Source of the DNA: Silene conica
Lineage: Eukaryota > Streptophyta > Magnoliopsida > Caryophyllales > Caryophyllaceae
Direction: 5' to 3'
Length of the DNA stretch: 64,000 nt
Assembly: GCA_029255685.2 (NCBI GenBank)
Contig: CM055315.2
Coordinates: 49,567,358 to 49,631,357, forward strand
Shown piece by piece: positions 12,638 through 25,477 of the stretch (the first letter of the stretch is position 1; every line of letters begins with the position of its first letter). The notes beneath the pieces were generated by a model. The model made no database searches and was not told where the DNA came from. It saw only the letters and a list, made by a program, of their open reading frames with translations. The translations under genes and the position numbers were made by a program.

Positions 12638-13432
12638 ATCTCCCACTTGTCCGAGACAAGTGTGTGTTACCAATTCTCTTGCCCTATTACTATCTCCCAC
12701 TCAATGCATGGCGTCCTCTCAGGTCGTGCCGGCAATTGATTAAAATCTAGAGTGGTTTATCTCGATCTGGAGTTATAACTACTGACCGGAATTATCTACC
12801 ATAGATACCTTCCGAGCGTGGCCACGCATTTCTAGTTATTATTCTCCTCGAGTGGCCTAGAGATATTTCTCAACCCTGACAAGGGGTGGACAATTCCTAA
12901 TCGACTTATTCTTCCGGCTGGCCACAGTCCATCATAACCCAAAATATGTCCTTATAAACCCCAGTTACGAAGGTGTTAGGACATAAATCAAAGTTAATCT
13001 GAAAACTATGCCACCTCAGAGAACAATCATTAGTCCAAGAATTGACTCATGTGAAACACGATAGATGCTCCCGCCACGACCAGGCAGTCTTTTAACAAGA
13101 ATACGCCAGAGCTCTATCAGCGGTCATTAGCCCGACAAATGTATCTTAACATGTCTATGCCTAGGTGATCGACTAGTCATCTCGTATGACCCTATGGCAA
13201 TTGAACTCGCCATCAATCGCATCACACATCTGGTTGCTTTGAGATGTCACCTCACTTAAGCAACTAGGGGCGAGGTCATGATAATTCAATTCAGTTTAAT
13301 GGGGTTCAATATGGTCTTACCATCCCATTTGAATCTTATGACCTTGGTTTTGAGTATTTAAACTCTATTACGATAAATGAATTATGAATTATGAACAACT
13401 CGAAAAATAACACTTTATTTCATCCTCATAAT
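12638..13432 (-). other. 3' UTR of copia 1
   Basis: Sequence between the ancestral pol stop (13433) and the 3' LTR. Its end near the LTR has the hairpin CTTGTC-TCG-GACAAG followed by GTGGGAGAT, the polypurine tract. Nothing else recognised. Confidence 0.7.
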
Positions 13433-16019
13433 CTAGTACATATCTGGCATGCGTTTATGACCCATGGATGCTACATGTCGGTCATGCTTAGCCTGCGATA
13501 AAGGCTTGGTTAAAGAATCAGCAATATTATCCTCTGTCCCAACCTTTCAAACCGCAACTTCCTTCCTTTCAATAAAGTCTCTAATTACATGAAATTTTCT
13601 GAGTACATGTTTGGACTTATTGCTAGACTTAGGCTCCTTTGCTTGAAAGATAGCCCCACTGTTATCACAAAGAATTGTGATTAGATCTTAGGCTTCGGGG
13701 ACTACCTTTAGTCCTTCCAAGAACTGCCTAATCCACACAGCTTCCTTCGCAGCCTCTGATGCTGCAATATACTCAGCCTCTGTAGTAGAATCTGCAACAA
13801 CTGGCTCCTTGAAGCTTCTCCAGCTTACCGCACCACCATTGATCATATAGATAAAGCCAGCCTGGGATTTCATATCATCCGCATCTGTTTGAAAGCTTGA
13901 GTCGGTGTAACCCTTTACACTAAACTCACCTTCTCCTCCAAACACTAAGAATAAATCCTTAGTTCTTCTTAAGTACTTAAGGATATTCTTAACGGATATC
14001 CAGTGTTTTTCACCTGGACTGGCTTGGTATCTACTCGTCATGCTTAAAGCATATGACACATCTGGACGGGTACAAGTCATGGCATACATGATTGACCCAA
14101 CAGCTGAAGCATAGGGTATGTCCTTCATTCGTTCAACATGTTCTGTTAGATCAGGGGTGGGTGATTGGGTTTTGCTCAAGGAAATCCCACTCCCCATAGG
14201 AACTAGTCCTCTCTTAGAATTTTCCATGTTGAAACGACGAAGTATCTTATCCACATAAGATTCTTGGCTTAGTGCCAATATTCTTTTGGATCTTTCTCTA
14301 AAGATCCTTATACCCAGTATGCGTTGTGCATTTCCCAAATATTTCATTTGGAAATGCTTTCCTAACCATTCCTTGACTGAAGTCAACATGGTAACATCGT
14401 TACCAATGAGGAGTATGTCATCTACATACAAGATTAGAAACACAACTTTGCTCCCACTGAACTTCATGTATAAAGAAGGTTTTTCGACACTTCGAGTGAA
14501 CCCATTTTCTTTTATCACATGATTGAACCGATGATTCCAACTTCTTGATGCTTGCTTAAGCCCATAAATGGACCTATTTAGTTTGCACACTTTGTTAGGA
14601 TTTTTAGGATCCTTAAAACCTTCAGGTTGTACCATGTACACCTCCTCCTCTAAATGCCCATTTAGGAAGGCAGTTTTAACATCCATTTGCCATATTTCAT
14701 AATCGTGAAATGCGGCAATCGCTAACATAATCCGAATTGATCTCAGCATAGCTACAAGAGCAAAAGTTTCATCATAGTGTAGACCATGAATTTGAGTGAA
14801 TACTTTTGCTGCAAGCCTAGCTTTGTAGAAATCATCATGTCCCTCTATGCCATTCTTGATTTTGAAGATCCATTTGCACTGAAGCGGTTTAACGTTCTCA
14901 GGCAAATCTACCAAGTTCCAAACTTGATTATCTTCCATATATTTAATTTCGGATTTCATGGCTTCAAGCCAAAAAGTTGAATTTGGACTAGATATAGCTC
15001 CTTTGTAGGTTGATGGTTCATAATTTTCCATTAGAAAGACGTCTAAAGCGTCTCCTACCTCAATGACACCAATATATCTTTCAGGTTGGTGACTCACCCT
15101 CCCAGACCTCCTAGGTACTGGAGCATGAACTATAGCATTTGATGACGAAGGAATGTTTTCTTGCGTCACCTCTACTTCTGTTTGTGGCTCTTGAACTTGA
15201 ATTTCTTCAAGTTCAAATTTTCTCCCACTCTGTCTTTTAGAAATGAAGTCATTTTCTAAAAAGACAGCTTCTCGAGACACAAACACTTTGTTTTCTTGAG
15301 AATTATAGAACTAGTATGCACGAGTATTGTGGGGATATCCTACAAATGTGCATTTGTCATATTTGGGTGCAAGTTTATCGGAAGACTTGTTCTTAACATA
15401 AGCCTTGCAACCCCATATCTTAATGTATGGCAAATTCGGGACCTTCCCTTTCCATATCTCATATGGAGTTTTATTTGCAGCTTTAGTCGGACTCCTATTT
15501 AAGGAGTGTATCGCGGTTTGGAGTGCAAATCCCCAAAATGAATCAGGGAGATCTGTAAGACTCATCATTGATCGAACCATATCTAATAAGGTTCGATTTC
15601 TCCTTTCAGAAACACCATTGAGTTGTGGTGTTCCCGGTGGAGTAAGTTGTGATACTATGCCATAATCTTTTAAATGAGAATCAAATTCATTGCTCAGATA
15701 TTCGCCACCACGATTTGATCGAAGTGCTTTGATCTTTCTATTGGTTTGGTTCTCTACTTCATTTTAAAATTCTTTGAACTTTTCAAATGCTTCACTTTTG
15801 TATATGATTAAGTAGATATACCCATATCTACTTAAATCGTCAGTAAAAGTAATAAAGTAGTCATAATTTCCTCTTGCGGTGATTGTCATTGGACCACACA
15901 CATCGGTTTGTATTAGTCCTAACAAGTCACTCGCTCTCTCACTTTTTCCACTAAAAGGTGATCGAGTCATCTTACCAAGAAGACATGATTCACATACTCC
16001 ATATGATATGCAATCGAAT
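13433..16019 (-). pseudogene. pol: Copia 1 pol remnant (integrase, reverse transcriptase, RNase H)
   Basis: Reading the minus strand from 16019: pre-integrase tail and integrase start (LLGLIQTDVCGPM), integrase core, then RT with QMDVKTAFLNGHLEEEVYM and LYVDDILLIGND, then RNase H (ADSTTEAEYIAASEAAKEA), ending at an ancestral TAG (13433-13435). In-frame stops lie near 15763, 15308 and 13688, and at least one more in the RNase H tail. The second integrase catalytic Asp is Asn here (LRSNRGGEYLS, where the intact copia 3 has LRSDRGGEYLS). The longest open stretch, 15286-13688, covers RT and most of RNase H. Not functional. Confidence 0.9.
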
Positions 16020-16871
16020 TGTAATACTCCGTATTTTATTTTATTTTATGTTGTTATTACTTATTAACTACGTTGACGTTCGATAGTTATATTCGATAAT
16101 TTACCTATCGAATAATATTCGTATACTCTATATGGTTAAGTATAGTGTCGGGTATGGGTCGTGGTTGTCGATTAATGTTTTATTATGCATTTGGGCCTCG
16201 TTTTGCGTACCACATATCAGTTTTCGTATGGACCACTAAAACCCTAATCATACGCTCAACTCAAACACCTCACAAACACCTTATACCGTCATATAAACAA
16301 ACACAAAAACCCTATTCCTAACCTAATCAAAACCTAATCAAAACATCTGCTCTCACTTGCTCCTCTCTACCGCCACATCAAAGATCAAGGGGGAGGTTCT
16401 CACGGTGGGTTTTGGGTGGTTTAGGGTGGTCAGAACACGCGCAGAAGGAGGTATGTAACACGTCTTATACTGTTCTCAGTTTTGAACACTCTGTTTCAAA
16501 TCCGCGAATTCTCATAGTAGTGTTATGTTCTCGTTCTGATTTTTACGTATATCTAGTCTATGATGTTAGTAGTTACGTTTTGACCATATTCGAGACAGCA
16601 TGGACCATCGGAGACCACCTAGTCGCGGTGGTTTTATAGGCTGTTGCAGAACCGTGCTTATTAACTCTCTGGTTGTGTATGTTTATTTAGCAATTCAGTT
16701 AACGTCTGGTCGGTGGTTGCTGTCGGTGATGGGGGTTTTAGATAGGCCGTGTATAGGGTGGTTGTATGGTGGGTGTCACGACGGATCTTTTCGTGTGTGG
16801 TGGTTTTTATAACAGAATTCGTAAGGTGGTCGTAACACAGGACACCGAGTCGGGTTGCGGTGAGGGGTTTT
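16020..16871 (+). repeat. 5' part of a + strand LARD/gypsy-type LTR
   Basis: Begins TGTAATACTCC inside the copia 1 pre-integrase region and runs until copia 2 begins at 16872. Its layout (AT-rich start, GGGCCTCG motif, a CACGGTGGG block, a GT-rich segment) parallels the first 850 bp of the LARD1 LTR. The rest is displaced beyond the nested insertions and not found in the window. Confidence 0.7.
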
Positions 16872-17864
16872 TGTGGGGAATAGAGCATGTATTCGCCCTA
16901 AACTTGAAGGATTATAACGAATTTTACAGTTGAGATTATTGTCATAAGTTAATAAAAACATGAAAAAGGAATACAACCTTGGGTCCTTGCTTGAATAGGC
17001 CTAAGAACAGGAATTAAAGTAAATTCCCTCCTATAACTTGCACCCAAGACTTGAATGAGATGATGCCGCGTGTGCTAGAAATACGCTCCAATTGCCTTGC
17101 AATATGGGGAGAGCTTTTGTGACGTTTTAGATGTGAGATCTGAGTTTTGGGAAAATAATGTTCTCAAAACCCTAATTCTTGAGATTATCAATTAACCAGT
17201 CACTGACAAAAGGAGAAGGACTCTCCTTATGTAGTACTTGTGGGTCGGCCGAATTGGGTGGGTGAGAGTAGGCTTTCTCCACTCTTACCTTATTCCTTTG
17301 CGTGACTCGACCCGTTTTTCTAAATATTATTCGCGGGTATTTATTATAAATCGCACACATGTTATCTGATATTAATACAGTCGATGTATTAATAATGGTA
17401 TGATAAAATTACGATATTGTATAATTTAGTCAAATTAATATAACTGTTTATATTAATATGCGAATACAATATTTAATTAAATATAACCGTTTATATTTAA
17501 TTTACGAATTAATCATGTAATCCGTATTAGCTAAAATTATTTAATCCGTATTAAAGAATAATCTCAACATCTTATTGACTAATTTAATAGTCAATACCTC
17601 TGACTAACTGTTTAGTCGTATCCGAGACATAAATGTGACTGTATTTTCATACCTTCACATCTCTCAAACGTGTCCTATAGGTGTGACGTATAGGGACCAG
17701 TTGATCACCGCCATCCGTATGACAATAACGTCAAACTTATATAGCAAGCCAACCGTTATTGATAAACGTGGATCAACTGATAATAATACTGAAGTATGCC
17801 CTTGTGATCCTTAAAGAGATTTAGTAAGTCATTGTACTAATTGTCAAAGACACCAGCCCCAACA
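16872..17864 (-). repeat. 3' LTR of copia 2 (993 bp)
   Basis: Minus-strand LTR starting TGTTGGGGCTGGTG at 17864 and ending CCCCACA at 16872. It aligns along its length with the 998-bp LTRs of copia 3 with many substitutions, so it is much older. Confidence 0.9.
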
Positions 17865-18727
17865 ATCTCCCACTTGTCCGTACAAGGGTATGTGCAATGA
17901 CGTTATCACACTACATGTGGAGGACACAAGCTCCAACAAACTCCCACTTATCCGTACAAGTGTAGGTGCGATAACCGATTCTCATATCCTTTTAAAATTT
18001 CTCCCACTCAATGTAAGACAATTTGCAAATCCGCATTTGCAAAGGTCGTATCTCACAAGCTACCTGTATCAAGAGTGGTTTCCCCGACTAGAGAGTAACT
18101 TAACTGATAAAACGAATCTGTATTCGAGCATGGCCATGCATTTCAGTTACTACTCCTCGAGTGGCCCTGAGAAATGATAAAATCCTGATAAGGGTTTGGA
18201 TATTTCCCTCAACTCGAATCCTGCCGATTTTCCCGCAGCATGAAATTACCCAGAAAAAATCCTCTTGGCCCCTGTTACGATGACCGTGGGAAAGAAACCA
18301 AAGTTACCCAAAATGTGCCTTAATCTCAAGAGACAGTTGAAAGTCAAAACACTCGACTCTAAGGAACACTATGGAGGTCCTATCCACGACCTGGCACCCA
18401 ATGTTATAAAACATTTAGGACTCCATAATGTTGTCACGGGGTGTCCTACGAGATATCCGTATAACTCGCCTTTGTGATTGGTCAGTCAGCCGTGTGACTT
18501 ATGGCTCGTTGAACCCACCATCAACCAACGTCACAAAATGATTACCTGAGTTATTAGCTCAAGTGGGTAATCAAGGACTAAAACGATGTAATGTTATTCA
18601 GTTCACTTTGTGGTGTTCAAAATTGGCGTACAATTCCACATGAAAAACAAAACATTATATATCATAATAAGGAGGTTGAATAGAGTACACGAGAAAATGA
18701 ATTATTACATGAATTCATAAAAGAGTA
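17865..18727 (-). other. 3' UTR and purine tracts of copia 2
   Basis: It aligns with the copia 3 3' UTR (47929-48790). It contains two reversed PPT-like blocks, at the LTR edge and about 75 bp further in. No sense coding sequence is visible. Confidence 0.75.
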
Positions 18728-21700
18728 CTACAACTTAGGAACACATCTAATTCCCATGGAATTAATGTGCCCTTCATGCTTATCACGTGGTAATGCTTTT
18801 GTGAGAGGATCAGCTATGTTGTCATCCGTAGCGATCGTATCAATGGAAATCTCCTTTTGCTCCACGTAATCTCTGATTAGATGAGCTTTCCGTTGTACAT
18901 GTCTAGCCTTGTTGCTAGACTTATGCTCCTTAGCTTGGAAGATGGCACCTTAATTGTCACAATAAACGGTGATTGGGTCATTCGAAATAGGCACTACTGA
19001 GAGTCCTTGTAAGAATTGACGCATCCATATCGCTTCCTTAGCTGCTTCCGAGGCGGCATAGTACTCAGACTCAGTAGTAGAATCTGCTGTAACACTCTGT
19101 TTAGAACTTTTCCAGCTGACAGCAGCGCCATTAAGAGTAAAAACGAATCTAGACTGAGATTTCGAGTCGTCTCGATCCGTTTGGAAGCTAGCATCTGCGT
19201 AACCTGTGGCGCAGAGCGTTGAGTCGCCTCCGTAAGTCAATCCCCAATCTTTAGTCCTCCGTAGGTACTTAAGAATGTTTTTCACGGCCATCCAGTGTTG
19301 TTCACCTGGATGAGCTTGAAATCGACTTGTCATACTCAATGCATATGCAACGTCTGGACGTGTGCATATCATGGCATACATGATCGATCCTATTGCCGAA
19401 ACATAAGGAATCCGAATCATGCGTTCCTTCTCTTCCACTATCTTAGCTTCTTGAGTCTTGCTCAAGTGAAGCCCAGTAGTCATAGGAAGGAACCCCTTCT
19501 TGGAGTTCGTCATACTGAATCTCTCTAGTATCTTATCTATGTAAGACTCCTGACTGAGAGACAACATCCGTCGTGATCTATCCCTGTAGATACGGATGCC
19601 CAAAATAATTTGTGCCTCTCCCAGATCTTTCATCTGGAAATGGTTTTTCTACCATGCTTTAACCGAAGATAAGAGAGGTATGTCATTCTCAGTCAAGAGT
19701 ATGTCATCGACATACAGTACTAGGAAGACAATCTTGCTCCCACTCGACTTGATATAGAGACATGGTTCCTCGACTGATCTATCGAATAAACCCATTCTCT
19801 TTTATCACTTGGTCGAAGCGATGATTCCAACTCCGTGATGCTTGCTTAAGTCCATAGATGGAACGCTTAAGCTTGCAAACCTTCTTAGGATTTTCTGGAT
19901 CAATAAAACCCTCGGGTTGTACCATGTACAACTCTTCCTCCAAATAACCGTTTAAGAAGGCGGTTTTAACGTCCATTTGCCATATTTCATAGTCATGAAA
20001 TGCGGCGATCGCTAATATAATCCGAATGGAACGTAGCATGACTACGGGTGCAAAGATCTCATCGTAGTGCAAGCCTGGCACTTGGGTGAAACCTTTAGCA
20101 ACTAGTCTTGCCTTATGGATATCTTGTTTACCTTCCACGGCATGATTTATTTTGTAAAGCCATTTGCATTGAAGGGGACGTACCTTTGCAGGTAGGTCCA
20201 CAAGATCCCACACGTTGTTCTCAGACATGGAGTCCATCTCGGATTGCATGGCTTCTAGCCATAGCTTTGAGTCAGAACTGGTCATGGCACCTTTATAGGT
20301 TGTGGGTTCATTACCCTCTAGGAGTAAGACGTCGTCTATATCATGTTCCTCGACCATACCAATGTATCTGTCCGGAGGAATAGAGACTCTTCCCGACCTC
20401 CTAGGTTCCTCAGGAATATCTACCGCAGCCTCGGTTGAAGGAACTGTTTCCTACAATGGTTGCTCAGTAGTTGGTTCTTGAACCTCCGATAAATCGAAGG
20501 CTCTATTACTCGACTTGTTTTCGAGAAATTCTTTCTCTAAGAACGTCGCACTAGCCGCAACAAAAACACATTGTTCGGTTGGCGAGTAGAATAATGACCA
20601 AAAGTTCCCTTTGGATAGCCTATAAAGTATGTCTTGACCGATCGCGGGCCGAGCTTATCCTCGTGTCTCCACTTGACATAAGCCTCGCAGCCCCAAACCC
20701 GAACAAAGGACAAGTTAGGGACCGTTCCCTTCCATAGTTCATATGGAGTCTTGTCAACAGCTTTAGACGGACTTCGGTTAAGTATTAGAGCGGCTGCCAA
20801 AAGAGCATAGCCCCACAATGAATCAGGCACAATGGTGTGACTCATCATGGATCGAACCATATCAAGTAGAGTTCGATTTCTCCGTTCGGACACACCATTT
20901 AATTGTGGTGTTCCAGGTGGAGTCAACTGTAGAACGATACCACAGTCTTTAAGGTGTTGATCACACTCGTGTGAAAGATACTGACCACCACGATCAGATC
21001 GAAGTGCTTTAATCTTTCTGCCCAGTTGGTTCTGTACCCGATTCTGGTATTCTTTGAACTTGTCAAAGGATTCACTTTTATGTTTCATTAAGTAGACATA
21101 GCCATATCTACTCAAATCATTCGTGAAAGTGATTAAATACCTATAGCCTTCTCGTGCGTTGATCGACATAGGGCCACATACGTCCGTATGTATGAGTCCT
21201 AGTAGGTCGGCAGCGCGCATTCCAACACCTTTGAAGGAAATAGTAGTCATCTTACCGATGAGACATGATTCACACGTGCCATATGATTCGAAATCAAAGG
21301 CCGAGATAGCTCCATTCTGTATGAGCTGTTTTACGCGTTTCTCATTTTTGTGTCCCATACGACAATGCCATAGATAAGTTTGATCTTTGTCACCTACCTT
21401 TAATCTCTTGTTATTCACATGTAATATTTCGGTGGTTTGATCTAAAACATAAATTCCATTCATGGAAACTGCCTTGCCATAAATCATATTGTGTAATGAG
21501 AAAACACAACTGTTATTTTCTATTACAAATGAAAAACCAAGTTTGTCAAGTGCAGAAACTGAAATAATGTTTTTGGCCAAACAAGGAACATAATAACAGT
21601 TATATAAAGATAACTCGAATCCACTTGGAAGCTGGATCACGTATGTTCCCCTCGAGACTGCAGCAACACGTGCTCCATTCCCGACACGCAGGTCAACCTC

Positions 21701-21783
21701 ACCCTTGATGAGGGGTTCTTGGTTTCGGAGGCCCTGCACATGATTACATAGATGAGAACCACAACCAGTATCTAGTACCCAAG
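18728..21783 (-). pseudogene. pol: Copia 2 polyprotein remnant (protease to RNase H)
   Basis: Minus-strand reading from 21783: the protease motif DTGCGSHLC, pre-integrase, integrase (LRSDRGGQYLS, PPGTPQLNGVSERRNRTLL), RT with YVDD and RNase H, stopping at 18728. The open blocks are 21739-20537, 20357-19779 and 19633-18950. Breaks are a frameshift near 20590, a stop near 20453, a frameshift near 19785, a stop near 19650 (in the VKAW region) and a stop at about 18950 after VYCDN. Where open, it matches the intact copia 3 protein closely. The Glu of RGGEYLS is Gln here. Not functional. Confidence 0.9.
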
Positions 21784-24052
21784 TGTAACACCCCCATTTA
21801 TTTAAGAGCCTTTAGCAAGACATTCTCAAATAAATAGAGCTGTTACCATCTCGGAATGTCCGAGGTAGTGAATAACAAGGTAAAACGAACCAAAGTACTT
21901 TATATAAAAACTGATAAAATTTAAATTTGGTTATTACAGTTACTACATGACGGAAAAGAAATACAACTAATGACTCCTCTAGATGTGATATAGTTCTAGG
22001 TCGGTCCAAAGTATGCATCTCACATTCCTGCCCCTGCTCCTAGCTCATATGTCTCTGACCTGTAGAATCTACTCCCCATTCCGGATCATCGTAGGTGTAC
22101 ACGAATACACTTTCAACCTCGCGGTTGAGTAGGATAACACAATAATTATAATGCAACAGATAAATGATATGCAAATGCCATGATATGCTCGAGCTCAATC
22201 TAAATATCAATCTTAATCTCAATCTCAATCTCATACCCTTGCACCAAGCCATACCGAACCTCCCGGCAGACTAAAATCGGTCGTCACCGAACACCAGCTC
22301 AAAAGCTGATAAGACACCAGGCCTGGTCTGCAGAACCACCCTGGGCTTTATATCAGAACAACATCTGATTCACATGTTTCTCAGTAACCAATGCATATGC
22401 CATGCTCATGAATGCAACAATACTCTTAGTCAATCATGCTATTAAATAATGAAATGCACATGCCAATAATAATAATCATTACTCAATCCAACCCATATCA
22501 TTCTCATATCAATCGTACTTCGCATCCGTAACGTACAATACCACAACTATTCATACACTTCATAGAGTATATGGTCAGTGTATCCTACCTGGATAGCAAT
22601 ATAGTCCAACGGCAAGCCAACGAGTTAACAAAATAATTGCACTTCAAAATTGTCACCTAACAATATAATATACACAATCACTAACTAACACAATTATGCA
22701 ACTAATTTAATAAATTTAGTATTCAAATTAATTTATTTAAATAGTATATCGCGCATAACGAGACCGTATAAACATAACTGTTTCCATTAAATAATCAAAC
22801 ACAGACCATATAATATATAGCTCTATTATTGATAATAGTCACCTATAAAAGTTCATTTAACAATTTTAATAATGAAAAACATAAACAATGTTTACTAAAT
22901 ATACTAATACTAACAATATTAACAATCACAATAATACAATGCTACCAACGACTAATAACGATATTAGTAATAATAATAAACTAACAACAACATCAACAAT
23001 ATAACTAATAGTAATATTAGAAATCATAAAATTAATAACATCACGCAACAGCCCCCAACAACCGTGACCCAAAACAGACCCACATCACGACAATCCCGAC
23101 GACTTAACAGCCTTAAACAGCCCGGACATCCTCTCTTCCCGCCATTATTACCACCGGCCTGGCCACCAACGACCACCACCGTTACCCCCAAACTTACCTC
23201 TGTACTACCCACTACCACTCTTACGCCTTAGACACCACCAAGGACCATCACAAAAACCACCACGACGACTCAAAACTGCTTGCACACACTCACGTCACTC
23301 TGTTTCCAGCAACTCGTAAGCACTCATTCACCCGTGTTTCACCCTCCCTTAACCACCTGCCAACATCACCATCAACCCAACCAACCACCCTGCACGACAC
23401 CTCTCATCACCCAGTAACCCCAGGTGCCAACCACCATCCTTCGACTCCACGCCTCCTTTGAAACAACCATCCCCAAACCGCTGCATACACCCAATTACCT
23501 ATTCCTTCAACCTCCTGAGACACCTATTACACGACTGCTCCCCTAGTTTTCCCGGCCACCACAAACCATTCCAACACCACCCGCATACTCTACTAACTCC
23601 CCAACATCAAAGCTCAAAACTTACGACAATAATCAATCCAAAAACATAATGAATTAACAAGAGTAACGAACACAGTCACAAAGTATAAAAACAGAGCAGG
23701 AACGTGTTTTCTGTCGACTTTTATCGCCTCTGTTATAGGGGTTTTCATGGTGGAAAGGTGGTTTAAACACGAGGTTCATGTTATATATACTACAAGGACT
23801 ACTCACAACCTTAGTATACAGTATCGAAGTCACGGATAGGGCATGAAATTTACTTACGAATACATACTGCGCAAGGTGATGACGAGGGGAATGTTCTTGT
23901 CCCACTGTTTTCTCTTTCGTTCTTCTCAAATCTCATAGCAGTCTAAGGGTTCCTTTGGTGTGGGAGAGGTAGACGAGATGTGGAAGCACGAGTAGGGTTT
24001 TTGGTGAATGTTGATGGTGGCAGGTTGTGTTGTCGATAAAGGCAGAAACTGG
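21784..24052 (-). repeat. LARD-R 3' LTR, part 1
   Basis: Reversed: terminal GGGGGTGTTACA, the hairpin CTCGGAATGTCCGAG (21850-21864), then about 450 bp resembling the array LTRs in inverse orientation. A C-rich stretch at 23040-23650 is the G-rich block seen from the other strand. It ends with actgg (24048-24052), the target duplication of the array. Confidence 0.8.
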
Positions 24053-25370
24053 TGTAATACCCAGTATATTAGTCTTGGTCAACGGCAGTCAAACCATGTT
24101 TTACGCAAGTATTTCAAATGAAATGTTTATAAAGTATTTTACGTAAGCTGTAATCATTTTATAAATCGTATTTCTACGATTATTTAGTATTTCGTAATCG
24201 TTTTATATTTGACGATTATTTCATAAAATGACATTTCATTCGTAGTTCTTTAATTTTGATAATATATTAATATTACATACTCGGTTAATTTTAAGTAACG
24301 GGTTGAGAACGAAATATAGAAGTCGGAGTGTCTCGAGATGCGTATCGTGCCGAATAAGAAAAGTGTAGAATTCGTTTAACGCTTTACATCGACATATCAA
24401 CCTCCTCATACAACCCCACACTAAAAAAAAAAACCCTAATTCATCTAGCAACCACCGAGAGTTTGAGGAAGAACCAGATTGAACCAAATACACCAACCAT
24501 CATCGTCAACCACAGTGGCCATCGCGGTGACGATTTTGAAGTGACGTTATTCTGTTTACTCGTTGGCTAGCTTTTGGACTATATTGCTATTCCAGGTAGG
24601 ATACACAGACCCTATACTACAGTTATATGTTATGAATGGATGCTGAGTGTATGATATGGACGATGAGCATGAATGATATGAGAATGATATATGGTTGTGA
24701 TGGATTATTATTACTGTTGCATTCATAAGCATGATTATTATTATTGTTGCATTCATGAGCATGACATATGCATTGGATACGGATTCGAGATGATGATATA
24801 TTATTGGGCCCAGGCTAGTTCTGCAGGACTAGACCTGGTGACCTCAGCTGTTATGCTGGTGTTCGGCGACGGCCGATTATAGTCTGCCGGGAGTTTCGGT
24901 ATGGCTGGGTGTTACGGGTTTGAGATTGAGATTTGTGATTGAGAATGAGATTGACATTGAGCTCGAGCATATCATTGCATTTGCATATCATAATTGTTGC
25001 ATTATAATTTTTGTGTTACCCTACTCAACCGCGAGGTTGATAGTGTATTCGCGTACACCTACGATGATCCGAAATGGGGAGTAGATTCTACAGTTCAGAG
25101 ACAGATGAGCTAGGAACTGGGGCAGGAATGTGAGATGCATACTTTGGACCGACTTAGAATTATATCACATCTAGAGAAGTCATCAGTTGTATTTTCTTTT
25201 CCGTTATGTAGTAACTGTAATAACCAAAAGTTTAAATTTTATTAGTTTTATATAAAGTACTTTGGTTGTTTTACTTTGTTATTCACTACCTCGGATATTC
25301 CGAGATGGTAACAGCTCTATTTATTTGAGAATGTCTTGCTAAAGGCTCTTAAATAAATGGGGGTGTTACA
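24053..25370 (+). repeat. Array LTR1
   Basis: 1318 bp, outermost left LTR. It differs from the rest at its start (CAGTATATT). It has the CCAG|GTAGG motif at 24592-24600 and the terminal hairpin at 25290-25304. No PBS follows. Confidence 0.92.
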
Positions 25371-25477
25371 AGCTTATGTATATGTACTACTTGTGTTTGT
25401 CTTACGCTTGTGGGGTGTTTTGTTATCGTTGCGGGGTTGCGAACTTCGGGACGAAGTTCATTTTTAGGAGGGAAGAC
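25371..25477 (+). repeat. Array spacer 1 (107 bp)
   Basis: Starts AGCTTATGTATATG and ends with the terminal hairpin and GGAGGGAAGAC. It equals the last part of interior A (about 36178-36284). Spacers of the same length lie at 26796-26902, 28221-28327, 29641-29747, 31065-31171 and 32484-32590. Confidence 0.92.

Larger units (their letters stand above)
9085..16019 (-). mobile_element. Copia 1: decayed Ty1/copia element, 5' part lost
   Basis: On the minus strand: pol remnant (16019-13433), 3' UTR, purine tract, then a 3' LTR from 12637 down to 9085 with TGTTGGAGG...TTTCCAACA ends. The LTR is split by a solo LTR at 9714-11995. Gag, protease and the 5' LTR are absent because the + strand LTR at 16020 begins inside the pre-integrase region. 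Confidence 0.85.
16872..21783 (-). mobile_element. Copia 2: decayed Ty1/copia element, same family as copia 3
   Basis: The minus strand carries a protease-to-RNase H remnant, 3' UTR, PPT and a complete 3' LTR. Gag, leader and 5' LTR are missing because a minus-strand LARD begins at 21784, within the protease codons. Protein and LTR are clearly the same family as the intact copia 3 at 41154-49788. Confidence 0.9.
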
